64,000 nucleotides of DNA from NCBI GenBank assembly GCA_004380135.1, contig QXCR01000102.1, positions 1 through 64,000 on the forward strand. The letters are read 5' to 3'. This document shows, piece after piece, positions 19,421 through 29,769 of the stretch; the first letter of the stretch is position 1, and each line of letters begins with the position of its first letter. The DNA is from Stemphylium vesicarium (taxonomy: Eukaryota > Ascomycota > Dothideomycetes > Pleosporales > Pleosporaceae). Position numbers and translations under genes: made by a program. A model generated the notes under the pieces. It was given only the letters and a program-made list of their open reading frames with translations. It was not told the origin of the DNA and made no database searches.

Positions 19421-20416
19421 TCACTTCTGCGCACCAAATACAGCTTGGTAGTTATCAACATATGCCTCTCCCTGCACCATCTCCCACACCTTTTGGATTC
19501 GACCCACAGCCCGTTCGCTCAATGGCCCTTTCGCGCAAGCTTTCAACGTCTCTTCGAGCTGTACCGCGCTACTCGCCCCAATCACAACACTATCGCCATA
19601 TTCCGGTTTAAGCGCACTGTTGAACCTAACCCAACGATACGCAAGTTCTGCTTTTGACACACCCTCTTCGATGGCGATGCTCGCCCACTCTTCCAGTGCC
19701 TGTAGAAAAACGTCTTTAACGTACATCTTGTGGTATAAGCCATACATCTGATCTGGGCTGAACCTCGTCGTCCCGCTCTCAATCTGCTCGCGAGTCTTGG
19801 TCAGAAACCCCCTTGCGATGGGCGAGTAGGCATAGAACGCAATTTTGAGCTTTCGCAACAAGGGAAGAAGCTGCTGCTCTTGCGCGCGCGCGAGGGCGGA
19901 GTAGTTTCCTTGGTAGACAGACGGCAAGACGAAGTTGTTGGCCTTGCATACTTCGTACACCTTTTGCACGTCGGCGGGTGGGTAGTTGGAGAGACCAAAG
20001 CGCTGGAACATGCCCGCTTTGTATGCGTCGTTGACACCTGAGAGGTATTCTTCCAGCGGGATGTTATACACCGGGGCGTGGATGTAGAAGATGTCGACCA
20101 TCAAAACGTTCAATTTGGAAACGCTCTGTTTCGCAGCAGCGAGGATATTTTCCCGGTTGTTGGCGCCTTCCTCTCTGGCCCAGCCGCCGCGCCATTTTGT
20201 GTCGATGACGAGGCCATGATGGATGCCCGCGTGGATTTTCCCGAGCTTGTCTTCTGATCCCTTGTACTGTTGGGCTGAATCGAGCTTGTGGCAACCGTAT
20301 CCTTTGAGCAGGGAGAAGGCTTCCAGGATATGGGCATCGCATTGACCCCACCAGCTATTCTCATCCCCAAAGTTGGCGGTGCCTAGCACGATGTTGATTC
20401 CGTTTGTGGTAGCCAT
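19421..20416 (-). CDS. Aldo-keto reductase, aflatoxin-aldehyde-reductase (AKR7)-like, 331 aa
   Basis: NADPH-dependent carbonyl reductase. Intronless. Catalytic tetrad seen as Asp46 and Tyr51 (LDSAQQY), Lys74 (DTKW) and His113 (YIHAP). The later SNYP, PSVYQGNYS and YSPIARGFL segments and the C-terminal GASSAVQLEETL cofactor loop follow the AKR7 pattern. It is divergent from a second AKR (start 21240) over 823 bp; the two share architecture but clearly differ in sequence, so they are old paralogues. Likely substrates are aldehydes or dicarbonyls (family knowledge). Confidence 0.92.
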   Translation of the reverse strand: MATTNGINIVLGTANFGDENSWWGQCDAHILEAFSLLKGYGCHKLDSAQQYKGSEDKLGKIHAGIHHGLVIDTKWRGGWAREEGANNRENILAAAKQSVSKLNVLMVDIFYIHAPVYNIPLEEYLSGVNDAYKAGMFQRFGLSNYPPADVQKVYEVCKANNFVLPSVYQGNYSALARAQEQQLLPLLRKLKIAFYAYSPIARGFLTKTREQIESGTTRFSPDQMYGLYHKMYVKDVFLQALEEWASIAIEEGVSKAELAYRWVRFNSALKPEYGDSVVIGASSAVQLEETLKACAKGPLSERAVGRIQKVWEMVQGEAYVDNYQAVFGAQK

Positions 20417-21239
20417 TGGGAATCCCGCGGTGTGATGTATCGAGGTAGTGGGTAGAAGGGGCAGGATTTGTAGAACTCAGCGATCTTCGAAAATCGGTGC
20501 TCTGCTGCATCTGATATCGACAAGATTTCCTGGCTTAAATAAATCTTCAGTGTTCTTTCTATGCTTTGACTCGCATGTGTCGTCGGCGAATCAAGGTTCG
20601 CTGTATGTGGTGGAGTTTGGTAGCGGCGCTATTGCGTCACTGGATCGTCTACTAGTAAAACTTACCACATCTTATCTAATTGGCAACTCCGTCGTAAACT
20701 CCGGTCAAAACTACGGCCTTACCCGATGCGTTGATTGGATATGGCTCATCAGGCTTTGCAGTAACTCATGTCGCTCGTTGATGTCTGTCGTTTCCAATCT
20801 TACATGCTGTTTTGCTTTCTCATAGCGATAATACAACGTCAACCACACATCGTGAAGACGTGAAAACACCTGCTTAGCAATGTTCCAGATGAACAAATCC
20901 GTACGTGTCCGCTTTCTAGATTCGCTATTACACGTCTAAACCTAAGCCACGTGGCAGGAGCTTCGACACGGACAAAATGAGGGACTACTGCAGGGGAAAC
21001 ATGTTCAAATCGTGAAATACATTTATAGCACTGTCATCTGATTGCATTAAAACCGGTGAAGTAGCCTTTGAACGAGGCGTGCTACGGCGGTAGTCGGATT
21101 TAAACGGCAATACTAAGAGCTAGTGTTAGAGAAGGGCGAGTGACACAACTGTGCTCATAAGCATCGTGATGTTCGCGCAAGACCGTTACAACACCAAAGC
21201 ATTTTCTCATCGTGTTCAACATTCAAGATCCTAGCAACA
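20417..21239. other. Divergent promoter region of the two aldo-keto reductases
   Basis: Both genes start outward from this AT-richer interval. No ORF with family likeness and no strong palindrome recognised. Confidence 0.5.
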
Positions 21240-22308
21240 ATGTCAAACAACAAAAGTAATCTAGTCAAGGTCGTTTTTGGTGCGATGACGTTTGGAAACC
21301 CAGGTACGCCGTCCCACACCCTTCTCAGAGCTTCAACCAAAGCTAACAGCTCCAAAAGGTACCCTTGGCGCACGTGTTCATGAGCTGGTAGATGGTTCAA
21401 AGATGCTCGACATCTTCCAAAGCTATGGACACGCCGAAGTTGATACAGCTCGTCTGTACGGTCACGGTTCGTCCGAGAGCATGCTGGCGGATCTCGACTG
21501 GGAGAAACGAGGCATCGTAATGCAGACTAAACTCTATCCCAACGCAAACGGACCTTCAGCGGCGAAGGAAAGCTACACTCACAAGCCGGAAGATGTTCGT
21601 CGAGGCCTGATCAATAGCTTACAAGCCTTAAAGACCGAAAAGGTTGACATGTTCTATCTCCATGGTCCAGATCGCAAGACGCCGTTTGAAGATACGCTTC
21701 GTGAAGTCAACAAGCTGCACGAAGAAGGTCTTTTTTCATGCTTCGGTATCAGCAACTATATGTCTTGGGAGGTATCCGCCATGTGCGAGATCTGCAAGAA
21801 GAATGGCTGGATCATGCCTTCGGTATATCAAGGCGTTTACAACATGTTACAACGTACCACGGAAGGAGAGCTCTTCCCATGCTTGCGTAAATACGGCATC
21901 GCACTGTACGCTTTCCAGCCGCTAGCTGGCGGTTTCCTCACTGGGCGCTACACGCGCAACCAGACCGAGCTTGAAGCCGGCTCGCGATTCGACCCGCAAA
22001 CAATGCAGGGCAAACTTCACCGCAATCGGTACTGGAACGATGCGTATTTCGATGCGCTAGAGCTAATACAGTCTGCGGCGCAGAAGCATAGGCTCAGTCT
22101 CGGTGAAGTTGCGCTCCGCTGGCTGAGGCATCACTCTGCGCTTGAGGCGACATCCGGTGATGCTATTATCATTGGTGCAAGTAACTCCAAGCATTTGAAA
22201 GATAACCTGATGGACTTGGAGAAGGGAACTCTTCCGGATGATGTGATAGCCGTGGTGGAGGAGGTGTGGCCAATGGCGAAGGGTGTCGCGCCAAAGTACT
22301 GGCACTGA
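21240..22308 (+). CDS. Aldo-keto reductase, AKR7-like (second copy), 337 aa
   Basis: NADPH-dependent carbonyl reductase. Exons 21240-21303 and 21359-22308; the 55-nt intron (branch GCTAAC, acceptor AAAAG) joins TFGNPG to TLGARVHEL. Tetrad: Asp50 and Tyr55 (VDTARLYG), Lys79 (QTKLYP), His123 (YLHGP). The PSVYQGVYNMLQR, YAFQPLAGGFLTGRY and IIGASNSKHL segments are characteristic of AKR7/aflatoxin aldehyde reductases. The start is set by exon 1, which supplies the first beta-strand (VKVVFGAMTFG). It is paired head to head with the AKR at 19421-20416. Confidence 0.92.
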
Positions 22309-22955
22309 AACTTGCATGTACAAAGTTATAGAAACTTCTTTCATAGATCTTTGGAAGAATAGCCGAAGCCGTGCGGGTGTGTCAGTCAAAAATCCGATAA
22401 CTTGTTCGTGACTCCAACAAACCACAACAGTGGTTGCCATCTACGCACATCGACTCTTGTCCATGCTACAAATGAAAGTGCTAGGTATTCGCATTTCCCG
22501 GACCGAGACTCTCAAGCGCATCAGCACCGAAATTTCTGGCTACACAAGAAGGCCAGATCTCTAGATGGTGGCTGGAAACCGGCTTGAAGTCTATCCGGAT
22601 GATGGGGGAAAAGCATCCGGCACACGTGGCATAAGCTTGAATCACATGGTGTCTCATTCTCCACTCTGCTCGGGTTTAAATCGCGGACGAAATGTAAATT
22701 CCGTGGTGTTGGGTCCTGCGTGCGCTTGTGATGCAAGAGTGCGACTGCGAGACCGAGACCGAGACGCTAGTATCATGATAGGCATAGATCAGGTAGTTGC
22801 ATCACAAAAGGGGTTAGCTAGCAGCGCAGGGACGGAATACTATCTCGTATACCGTATCCGCTCCAACATCGAATGTCAAGTTATACAAAGCGGCGAACTG
22901 TTTCATGACAAAATGTTGGCATCAAAGCTATTCTTCCTTTTGAACTCTATTCGCG
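22309..22955. other. Intergenic region, no gene recognised
   Basis: Lies between tandem plus-strand genes. A long open frame (22565-23164) overlaps the next gene in another frame and has no protein-like character. Confidence 0.5.
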
Positions 22956-24596
22956 ATGAGCACGACGCAAAGAGGTGTCATCGCCGCTTTCATCGACCGA
23001 CTGGCAACGCGACAACTCGGATTTCCCCCAGAAACCTGCTCGTATACTGTCCAAGGCGTGCGCATTCCCGTCTTGAATGGCGGCGAGACTTTCGAGCTCG
23101 CGGGAGACCTTTATCTTCCTCTACTCCCTCAAGGCGAAAAACCAGTCGGCACGATTCTGTTTAGATGCCCATATGGTCGCAGTCTTTTGTTCGCGCTTCT
23201 TAGCGCTCGCCCATACGCGGCACGCGGCTACCAGTGCTTGTTTGTGAGCTGTCGTGGAACTTTCGGTTCGGGTGGCGAATTCCAACCGTGGCAGAATGAG
23301 GAAGAAGATGGTCACGCAGTGGTTGCTTGGATGCGGCAGCAGAGTTGGTACACGGGGTCGTTCGCAACGTCGGGAGGGTCATACCTAGGGTTCGTGCAAT
23401 GGGCTCTATTAAAGAATCCGCCATCGGATATGGTGGCTGCTGTCATCCAGTGCGCACCCCACGACTTTGGGAAGCAACTATGGGGAACAGGGTCGCTGGC
23501 GCTGGAGTGGGTTTCTTGGGCCGAAAACATACTGCGCCAGGAAGAGACGGGAATCATATCGACCATCCAGAAGATATTGACACCCAAGAGGATGAAGTCG
23601 GTTTTGAGCAGAGTTCCTATGGCTGCGAGCATTAAAATGCATTTTGCCGGTCGCGCGCCGTGGTTGGACTATGTTGTCGATCACCCATACACCTCTGACC
23701 CGTTCTATAACCAGCTCAACTTCACCGAGGCCCTAGAACATGCCAACATCCCGATTCTGTTGGTTAGCGGATGGTATGATGTTTTCATGCCGCAGACGAT
23801 GGAGCAGTACATGCGCCTCAGCGAGCGCAATGCGAATGTCGCGCTTCTAATAGGGCCTTGGAACCACATGCAGGTTGGAAGGCAGACAAAGTTTCACCAG
23901 GACTCATTCAATTGGCTAGAAGAGCATCTTAGAAGTCGAATTACTCTAGCGGAGAAGAGTCCGGTCCAATACTTCGTCACTGGGGCTGATCTCTGGCAAA
24001 GTGTGCAAAGATGGCCACCCCCAACTTCTGAAGAACAGCTCTATCTCCGAGCTGATGGGCGGCTTTCGGGCGAGCGGCCTTCTCCTCAGGAGGGCTCGTC
24101 ACAATTCACCTTCAATCCACATCAACCGACTCCCACAATCGGTGGGAATCTGCTCCTTGGCGGAGGAAGCGTAGACGATACCGCCCTGACCTCTCGTCCC
24201 GATGTCATCACGTTCACAACCGAAGCCCTCGATAAGGACGTTGAAGTTGCAGGAAAGATTGCGGTACAGCTCAGCTATTCAAGCGACAATCCGGTCATTG
24301 ATATTTTCGCCAGAGTAAGCCAAGTCGATAACAAGGGGCATTCGCGGAACATCACCGAGACATACAAGCGGCTGGGAGTCAACAACGAAGTTGAGACTAT
24401 CACTTTGCACTTGAACGACTGCGCAAACAGGTTCGTGAAAGGAAGTCGCATCAGGTTCTTAGTCGCAGCGGGCTCCTTCCCGCAGTTTGCAATTAATCCC
24501 GATGGCGCGCATCGAATGATGTTAAAAAGTGTCATTCACACTGTTCATCATGGAGAAAAGGGATCCTCGAGAATTATTCTGCCGGTCACAGCGTAG
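22956..24596 (+). CDS. CocE/NonD-type serine hydrolase, X-Pro dipeptidyl-peptidase (S15) family, 546 aa
   Basis: Hydrolase of the family that contains cocaine esterase, glutaryl-7-ACA acylase and X-Pro peptidases; the substrate is unknown. Intronless. The N-terminal alpha/beta-hydrolase domain carries the nucleophile Ser142 in GGSYLGF, Asp275 in SGWYDVF and His304 in PWNHMQVG. The SCRGTFGSGGEFQPW segment is a family hallmark. The C-terminal half (from about LYLRADGRL) is the jelly-roll domain (PF08530) with LTSRPDVITFTTEAL and the DIFARVSQVD strand. There is no signal peptide, so it should act inside the cell. All catalytic residues are present. Confidence 0.9.
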   Translation: MSTTQRGVIAAFIDRLATRQLGFPPETCSYTVQGVRIPVLNGGETFELAGDLYLPLLPQGEKPVGTILFRCPYGRSLLFALLSARPYAARGYQCLFVSCRGTFGSGGEFQPWQNEEEDGHAVVAWMRQQSWYTGSFATSGGSYLGFVQWALLKNPPSDMVAAVIQCAPHDFGKQLWGTGSLALEWVSWAENILRQEETGIISTIQKILTPKRMKSVLSRVPMAASIKMHFAGRAPWLDYVVDHPYTSDPFYNQLNFTEALEHANIPILLVSGWYDVFMPQTMEQYMRLSERNANVALLIGPWNHMQVGRQTKFHQDSFNWLEEHLRSRITLAEKSPVQYFVTGADLWQSVQRWPPPTSEEQLYLRADGRLSGERPSPQEGSSQFTFNPHQPTPTIGGNLLLGGGSVDDTALTSRPDVITFTTEALDKDVEVAGKIAVQLSYSSDNPVIDIFARVSQVDNKGHSRNITETYKRLGVNNEVETITLHLNDCANRFVKGSRIRFLVAAGSFPQFAINPDGAHRMMLKSVIHTVHHGEKGSSRIILPVTA

Positions 24597-25141
24597 GGTC
24601 TGATTGCATGTTTTGCTCATGGAAAATTCACTGCTCTGTAATATAGGAGGTTCGTTGGTTTTGAGTTCGAGTCTACTTAGCATGCGTATTAGAAAACATT
24701 GTTGTGATCACTGGCTACTACTCTACTTCGAAGATCACATGGGTCCGTAAGTCGCGTAGGCGTTCATTATAATCTATCGACGCAGTACAAAAACTGAAAT
24801 CAAGTTCAAAAATAGCTATACCCACATAGTAAGCAGGGATAGAGCCCCAACACTGCAAGATACCGAATACGAGATTCTACGGTTTCAAGTCAAGCCGTTA
24901 CTAGCTTAACCGCTGTAGCAATCATCTAACTACGGACCAATCGAGATAGAAGACCATCTTTTCCCACGGACGAATGTGCAAGCCATTACCATAATCTTGC
25001 CTCTTATCTCTAGCCGTAACGGACACGCCACGTCCCGGACAAAAAAGACGGAACACCCCTTTGCAACAATAAGACTGATACAAAAGCCAGCATTGGGCCC
25101 TATGAGATTCCTCACCATCATTCCGGAAGCTCTAATTTACC
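24597..25141. other. Intergenic region, no gene recognised
   Basis: Tandem spacing. AT-rich near 24750-24900. No signal assigned. Confidence 0.5.
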
Positions 25142-26176
25142 ATGACTAAGCCCAAGATACTCATCGTCGGATGCGGCGCCGTAGGTTTAACCCAAGGGTA
25201 TCTCCTCTCCTTTGGTGCCGACATAACCTACCTCGTGCGCCGTGGCCGTGGCCCAGTCTTCCAGCCGCCGCAGAAACTCTACGACTACAAAGAAGACGCA
25301 CTCCGCGTATTTTCCAACTACCGAGTGATAGAATCCACCAGCGAAGTCTCCGACGAGACCTTCTACTGTGTCTTCGACACCCTCGACGGCCACACAGCGC
25401 GGACAGAAAACGGGCAGGCAACAATAACTGCCGTGGGCGATTTAATTCGCAACGTACCCGATACGTTCATCGTCTACTCTGCCATTGGAACCGACATGGC
25501 CGAGTACTACGCGACCAATATGGGCATTCCCAAAGACCGCTTTCTTCTCGCAGGCAGCATCCTCGCTCACCAGCCAACAAACATGATTCCTCTTCCCCCG
25601 TCTGCGACCGCGTCCTTGGCTACACAGGCATATATCTTGTATTCTTACATCGCGCCTAATTACGGCCTCATCATCTTCAATTCCAACGACAAGCTCACAA
25701 AGGCGTTGCAGAGCGTATTCGACAAGCACGATAAACTGCGCATTCAAGTGGTGCCCGGCTTCGTGGGGTCTTCAGGAGCTTTGCTGGGTACATTACATTT
25801 GATCAGCTGGGGCATCGATGGATTCCCGCCGTTTGCGCAGTTCCGGCAGAACAAAGAGCTCTGGGGTTTGATGTTGAGGGCGCAGACGGAGATTTTGCGG
25901 TTACCGCGATTCGGGTGGTTGGGCTGGATGGCTTCGTTCTTCATGGGTTCTTGGGCCACAGAGAAGCTGATTGTGATTCCGGTTGAGACTGCGTTGCCGC
26001 TGCATTACCACGAGTTCAATGCATTTCACCATGGCGCAAAGGTGATTAAACAGGATATGCGCATACTGGAGGATCTGACAAGGGAGGGGGAGAGGGCGGG
26101 GAGGAAGATGGTGGCGTTGAGGGAGATTCTGAAGAGAGTGGAGAAGGTTGTGGGTGATAGAAAGACCGTGTCATAG
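25142..26176 (+). CDS. Ketopantoate reductase-family (PanE/ApbA) oxidoreductase, 344 aa
   Basis: NADPH-binding 6-phosphogluconate-dehydrogenase-like reductase. Intronless. The N-terminal Rossmann motif is VGCGAVGLTQGY, followed by YLVRRGRG, the NADP phosphate site. A middle segment TALPLHYHEFNAFHHG and a C-terminal all-helical domain correspond to ApbA_C. Fungal genomes carry several such paralogues besides the pantothenate enzyme, and the location among accessory enzymes argues for a catabolic or secondary role. The true substrate is not evident. Confidence 0.85.
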   Translation: MTKPKILIVGCGAVGLTQGYLLSFGADITYLVRRGRGPVFQPPQKLYDYKEDALRVFSNYRVIESTSEVSDETFYCVFDTLDGHTARTENGQATITAVGDLIRNVPDTFIVYSAIGTDMAEYYATNMGIPKDRFLLAGSILAHQPTNMIPLPPSATASLATQAYILYSYIAPNYGLIIFNSNDKLTKALQSVFDKHDKLRIQVVPGFVGSSGALLGTLHLISWGIDGFPPFAQFRQNKELWGLMLRAQTEILRLPRFGWLGWMASFFMGSWATEKLIVIPVETALPLHYHEFNAFHHGAKVIKQDMRILEDLTREGERAGRKMVALREILKRVEKVVGDRKTVS

Positions 26177-26840
26177 CAAGGTTGATGTTACGGGATGAAG
26201 AGCAGAAAGATAGATAGAAATTGATAGGCAATTCGAGTATCTCGTGATCTTGACTGAAACAGACCTCGCATATCATAAAAAGCGGTCAACTGCTGCAACC
26301 TCACCGGTATATTCACTCCATCACTGTCAGTCATCGCGATGCATAGCCCGATAGCGTTAGCACATGGCCAGTTCCAGATCTGACAACCATCTCGCTTATC
26401 CGCGGCGCCGCAGCCAACGGGCACGATATTCGGAACCGACGGTGACGAATGCGCTCCGCTTAAAGCATCGATATCAGCAGATACGCAAAGCTATCCATTA
26501 CCCTCAATGTCCAATTGGAGCCATGGCAGCCGGCGGAGAAAGCATCGGAAAAAAGTTGGAGTTTGGCGCGTCGCAAAGCTTTGCTTGATGAGGAAACAAC
26601 CTCCACGGCAGCCCCGCGCCTAGTCTACGACACCGAACGAAACCAACTTGGCCGAGAACGGCCCACTTATCATGCCTTCATCCGCATCAGGACACTAAAA
26701 AGACGATAGGTGTAAAGTATGCAACCATATAAATAATACAAACGCGCGGTTTAAGTCTTGAACTTTTTTCCATCGCTGCATCAAATCTCTCTCCCCCAAC
26801 TTTCATGCTCTGCGACGATAAAACTTGGATCCTGAACAAC
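26177..26840. other. Intergenic region with promoter of the fructosyl amino acid oxidase
   Basis: Holds the TATAAATA element at 26728-26735. The remainder shows no gene-like frame. Confidence 0.5.
26728..26735 (+). promoter_or_regulatory. TATA-like element before the fructosyl amino acid oxidase
   Basis: TATAAATA, 106 bp before the ATG at 26841. Confidence 0.45.
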
Positions 26841-28217
26841 ATGGCATCGAGCAAACCGTCTTACCTCGTCGTTGGCGCCGGCGTCTTCGGCATCTCGACT
26901 GCATATCACCTCATCAAGAAGTACCCTGACCGGCAAGTCACCGTTGTCGACCAGGATGCGTGGGACGCTGACAACCGCGTCGCTGCGTCTTGGGATTGGA
27001 ACAAGGTCGTGCGCGCCGACTATGACGACGTAATCTACTGCCGCCTTGCTCTAGAGGCGCAGGACATCTTTAAGGAGGACCCACTATGGAAACCCTACTT
27101 TCACGAGACGGGTATTTTCTGGGTTTGCCGCTCAGACTACGCACAGGATGTCATCGACAACTACAAGAAGCTGGGCCGAGAGGCGGATCTCAAGTCCGTG
27201 ACCGTCGAGGAGGCGAAGAAGATGTTTGGTGGGCTTTTCGAGGAGGCGAATTATGACGGCGCGAAGAGTGTGCTTGTCAACAAGACGAGTGGGTGGGCAC
27301 AGGCTGGTGACGCGCTGAGAGCCGTTACCAAGTGGTCCATCGCACAGGGCGTCAAGTACGTTACGGAAAAGGTGGAAAGCCTGGCCTTCGACAACACCGG
27401 GCGGTGTACCGGCATCAACACAGAACAAGGCAACACCCTCTCAGCTACCCACACCGTCTTGTCAACAGGCGCATACACGGCGAAGCTCCTCGAGCAAGCC
27501 GCCAAGAAAAGCGGAAACAACAACCTCCGCTCTGGATCGAGGATTGTGGCTGGTGGGATCACGACCGGCATGACGACGCTCGACGAGAAGTCGTACGAGA
27601 AATTCAAGGACATGCCTGTTGGTGTCCAGGGCTACACCGCCGCATACGGTCCCTTCATCGGCAGCTTACCGCCCACAAAGGACCGCGAGCTCAAGTGGTG
27701 GGGCGAGAAGATCTTTAAAAACACTCACGAAGTACTTCCCGGCCGCTTCGTTTCCGCTCCGCCGTCTGGAAAGGACTACAACCAATGGGACGTCCCTGCT
27801 CCGCTGAAGCTTGACATTGCCCATGCCAACGACGTCTTCTACGGCAAAAAGGGCGCGAATTGGAAAATGGACAAGCACAGAATCTGCTGGTGAGTTGAGA
27901 ATCGCTACTACTCGCTTTTTTTTTCACAATGCTAACATCGTACCAGGGACGCTTTCACCACCTCATCAGACTTCATCATCTCGCCCCACGCCGGCGCAAA
28001 GGGTCTCTACGTCGCTACATGTGGCTCCTTCCATGGCTACAAGTTCTTCCCCGTCCTCGGCAAGTACGTTGTGCAGATGCTGGAAGACGAACTGGAACCA
28101 GAGTTGAAGGAGAAGTGGGCTTGGGATCGTGAGAGGCCTGCGCCTAGTCTCAACCCGGATTGGCCGCGCTTTGAGATGACGGATCTGCTGGATCAGTGGC
28201 CGAAGGCGAAGTTGTAA
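26841..28217 (+). CDS. Fructosyl amino acid oxidase (amadoriase), peroxisomal, 439 aa
   Basis: Oxidatively deglycates Amadori products to the free amino acid, glucosone and H2O2. Exons 26841-27889 and 27947-28217; the 57-nt intron (branch GCTAAC) splits the Trp350 codon. The dinucleotide motif VGAGVFGIS is at the N-terminus. AASWDWNKVVRADY matches the FAOX/MSOX family. Cys349 in ICWDAFT occupies the position of the covalent flavin Cys of this family (sarcosine oxidase analogy). The C-terminal tripeptide AKL is a type-1 peroxisomal signal, usual for fungal FAOX and sensible for an H2O2 producer. Length is exactly typical. The start at 26841 is preferred over 26805 because the flavin motif then follows normally. 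Confidence 0.93.
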
Positions 28218-28538
28218 GAATGAGTATGGAGGATTGGCGGTGTGGGGGCATTGATGAGGTAATAAATGGCTGGGTGTGCATTATTTGCATGGCGTCTGGG
28301 AGTAAAGAATTTCCTTTCTGTGAGTAGGATAGATGCATAATCCTCACTTCTTCTTTTTCAAACTTCCGTTCGCCTTACGGATGCTGTCGTGCAGAGTGAT
28401 TGTACAGAATTTGCCATGAATCATCAACTACATGTACACACCACGGGACAAGCAAGCCCACACCCACTACACCTCGGTCCGTAGCCCTGTCCATATCTGA
28501 CTCAAATCCCCGACACCACCACCACAAAAGTATCCACC
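28218..28538. other. Short intergenic region
   Basis: Lies between the oxidase stop and the 82-aa gene. Nothing assigned. Confidence 0.45.
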
Positions 28539-28787
28539 ATGTCCGCCAACACCCACGCCGATACAATCAAGAACCTCAACACCGCAGCCGCACAAGCAAT
28601 CCTAGGCCTGAAAATCAGATACCTCGCAACAATAGACGATGAAGCACAAGCCAAATTCGCCAAGACCAAAAGATATCGCGGATTGAGTCAGCAGGAGAAG
28701 ATATTGTTCAGGAGAGTCTCAACGAACTGGAGGAATATCCTGGGGGACATGGCGAAGTGGATAGATCAGATTGATGCGAACCCTTGA
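28539..28787 (+). CDS. Small hypothetical protein, 82 aa
   Basis: No family recognised. The ATG sits in good context (CCACCATGT). The product is soluble and helix-rich (MSANTHADTIKNLNTAAAQ at the start, LSQQEKILFRRVSTNWRNIL later), with balanced charge and normal codon use, unlike the chance frames around it. No cysteines, signal peptide or TM segment. It lies between the oxidase and the acetylxylan esterase, which points the other way. Likely a genuine small gene, but without homology evidence. Confidence 0.5.
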   Translation: MSANTHADTIKNLNTAAAQAILGLKIRYLATIDDEAQAKFAKTKRYRGLSQQEKILFRRVSTNWRNILGDMAKWIDQIDANP

Positions 28788-28981
28788 GCATATGCTCTTG
28801 AGTGGTTACAAGACGATCTGTTAGAAAGCCCGAACACCGCATCGAGGCAATGGGTGTAAGGTTGCGAGAGCATGTACATGTTCATTCAATTCATATTTAC
28901 ATCGAAGTATGCCACCACATTTAATTGTAGCCGCCATCCCCTTTCCTTGGTCCCCTCTTGCTCCACACGTACAAGCCACGT

Positions 28982-29769
28982 CTAAGCAGTAATCTTGCTC
29001 TTGATGAAGCTGAGAGCCTGCGAGCCGTAAATGCTAACGTACTGCTGGTGGTGGTTGGCGTCGTTGCCATTGCAGCAGTACGGGTCCTGGGAGTCGCAGT
29101 AGCTCTGGATGATGCTGCTATTGGCGGGTGAGCAGGTGAAGCCGCTGGGGCGGGCGGCGAACTGGTGTAGGTGTTAGTTAATGCTGCGGGATGTTGGCGA
29201 CGGAAGACTTACACCCTGGGCCCTGCAGGTGCCGACGTTGTAGGGAAGTCCGGAGCGGTTGTGAGGGTCGCCCATGAAGATCGCTGCCTTGACGGCTTTG
29301 AGGGCGTTGCCAGTTAGAGTGGACCCGGCACCACCGCAGAGGGCGTTGTCCATGATCTGGCCACCCTGTTTACTCTTAGCATACTATTCTTGGGGAGCTG
29401 TGGGGGTTGACTAACCTGAGAGTATCCAATGAGGACGATCTGGGTGTCGGGGCACTTCTGGTTGTAGGCAGTGACAGCCTTGACAACCGCTGCGCTACCC
29501 TGGGAGGCTGAGTTGTCATAGCTAATGCCACCGCAAGATGCGCCTCCACCGCAGGCAGGGTAAACAATAGCCTCCGAGCCAGTACCAGGGTAGGCTGACT
29601 TGACCGAGTTCACAAGGCCACCAGCAGTTCCATATCCATTACTCTGGGGGAGAGTAGTCTCACGGGCGCCGAAGATGTAGACCTTGGGACAGCTTTGGCG
29701 CTCGTTGAGTTCAACCGGGCCGGCGGCGGCGAGGCCGGCAAAGAAGGCTGCGGCAGTTGCAATCTTCAT
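28982..29769 (-). CDS. Secreted acetylxylan esterase / cutinase-fold enzyme (CE5), 228 aa
   Basis: Removes acetyl groups from xylan (family knowledge). Exons 29769-29416, 29365-29214, 29162-28982. Signal peptide about 1-17 (MKIATAAAFFAGLAAAG), with a short propeptide before SCPKVYIFGARET. Ser117 is in GYSQGGQ, the Asp in YCDSQDPYCC and the His in NHHQQY. The paired cysteines (PACGGGASCGG, ALCGG, GTC) and the NVGTC...FAARPSGF segment match Penicillium/Trichoderma acetylxylan esterases much better than plain cutinases. The first intron falls directly after GYSQ. It is an outward-facing plant-cell-wall gene with a TATA at about -100. Confidence 0.92.

Noticed and set aside
22565..23164. 199-codon plus-strand frame overlapping the S15 hydrolase start
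   Set aside because: Different frame from a clearly real enzyme, Arg-rich at the overlap and without family likeness.
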